NCBI GenBank assembly: GCA_900617975.1
Contig: UZAE01012258.1
Span: 1-49,964 of the forward strand
DNA length: 49,964 nt
From: Rodentolepis nana
Taxonomy: Eukaryota > Platyhelminthes > Cestoda > Cyclophyllidea > Hymenolepididae
Reading direction: 5' to 3'
Shown in pieces: positions 49,830 to 49,964 of the stretch (position 1 is its first letter; each line of letters starts with the position of its first letter). Below the pieces are notes generated by a model. The model made no database searches. It was not told where the DNA came from and saw only the letters and a program-made list of their open reading frames with translations. A program made the translations under genes and the position numbers.

Positions 49830-49964
49830 AATGGAAATGCGGATGTATTGCTACAGTCCGGGGGAATCCTCGTCATTGTTGCTCTCAGCCCTTATCAGTC
49901 TAGACAAGTTGACGTCCACAGATACAACCCCTATTCGTATATTCAACAAGCTAAATGCACAGAT

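Overview
The window is animal nuclear DNA with spliced genes, interspersed retroelements, microsatellites and long homopolymer G/C tracts. I read it as a flatworm (Platyhelminthes), most likely a parasitic tapeworm or fluke. The reasons are the style of the protein divergence, the AT-rich intergenic DNA, the flatworm-like non-LTR retrotransposon fragment, and splice-acceptor-like sites placed just upstream of start codons, as in species that use spliced-leader trans-splicing. The sequence alone does not settle the species or even the class.

Layout. (1) 3173-23261, + strand: one large gene of 14 coding exons (1012 residues) for an ACK/TNK2-type non-receptor tyrosine kinase. It has, in order, an N-terminal SAM-like domain, kinase, SH3, CRIB, a Ser/Pro-rich tail with clathrin-box and NPF motifs, and a C-terminal UBA-like region. 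Every exon junction was checked by eye for GT/AG and for phase, and the frame stays open from ATG to stop. Its 5.3 kb and 5.6 kb introns hold SINE copies, a decayed LINE end and a dead mariner transposon. (2) 23262-31149: gene-poor, with four-fifths unexplained sequence plus three SINE copies. (3) 31150-32002, - strand: a four-exon SPRY-domain protein resembling SPSB3. (4) 33936-34316, +: an intronless gene for an unrecognised 126-residue acidic protein. (5) 37262-40032, +: a three-exon gene for DRC7 (CCDC135/lobo homologue), a subunit of the axonemal nexin-dynein regulatory complex, 877 residues. (6) 40413-40765, -: a two-exon gene for a 93-residue secreted, probably GPI-anchored, acidic Ser/Thr-rich protein with a TATA box. 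(7) 40873-41510, -: a weaker two-exon candidate gene that I do not recognise. (8) 41511-49964: no supportable gene, only SINE copies and simple sequence.

Repeats. A roughly 300-bp SINE-like family occurs about nine times in both orientations, three of them with visible or likely target-site duplications. Its 3' tail matches the 3' end of a LINE fragment in the same window, which suggests a SINE/LINE partnership. There are no signs of an operon, virus, CRISPR array or bacterial element. The genes do not form an obvious pathway: they are a signalling kinase, a ubiquitin-ligase adaptor, a ciliary structural protein and a small surface protein side by side.
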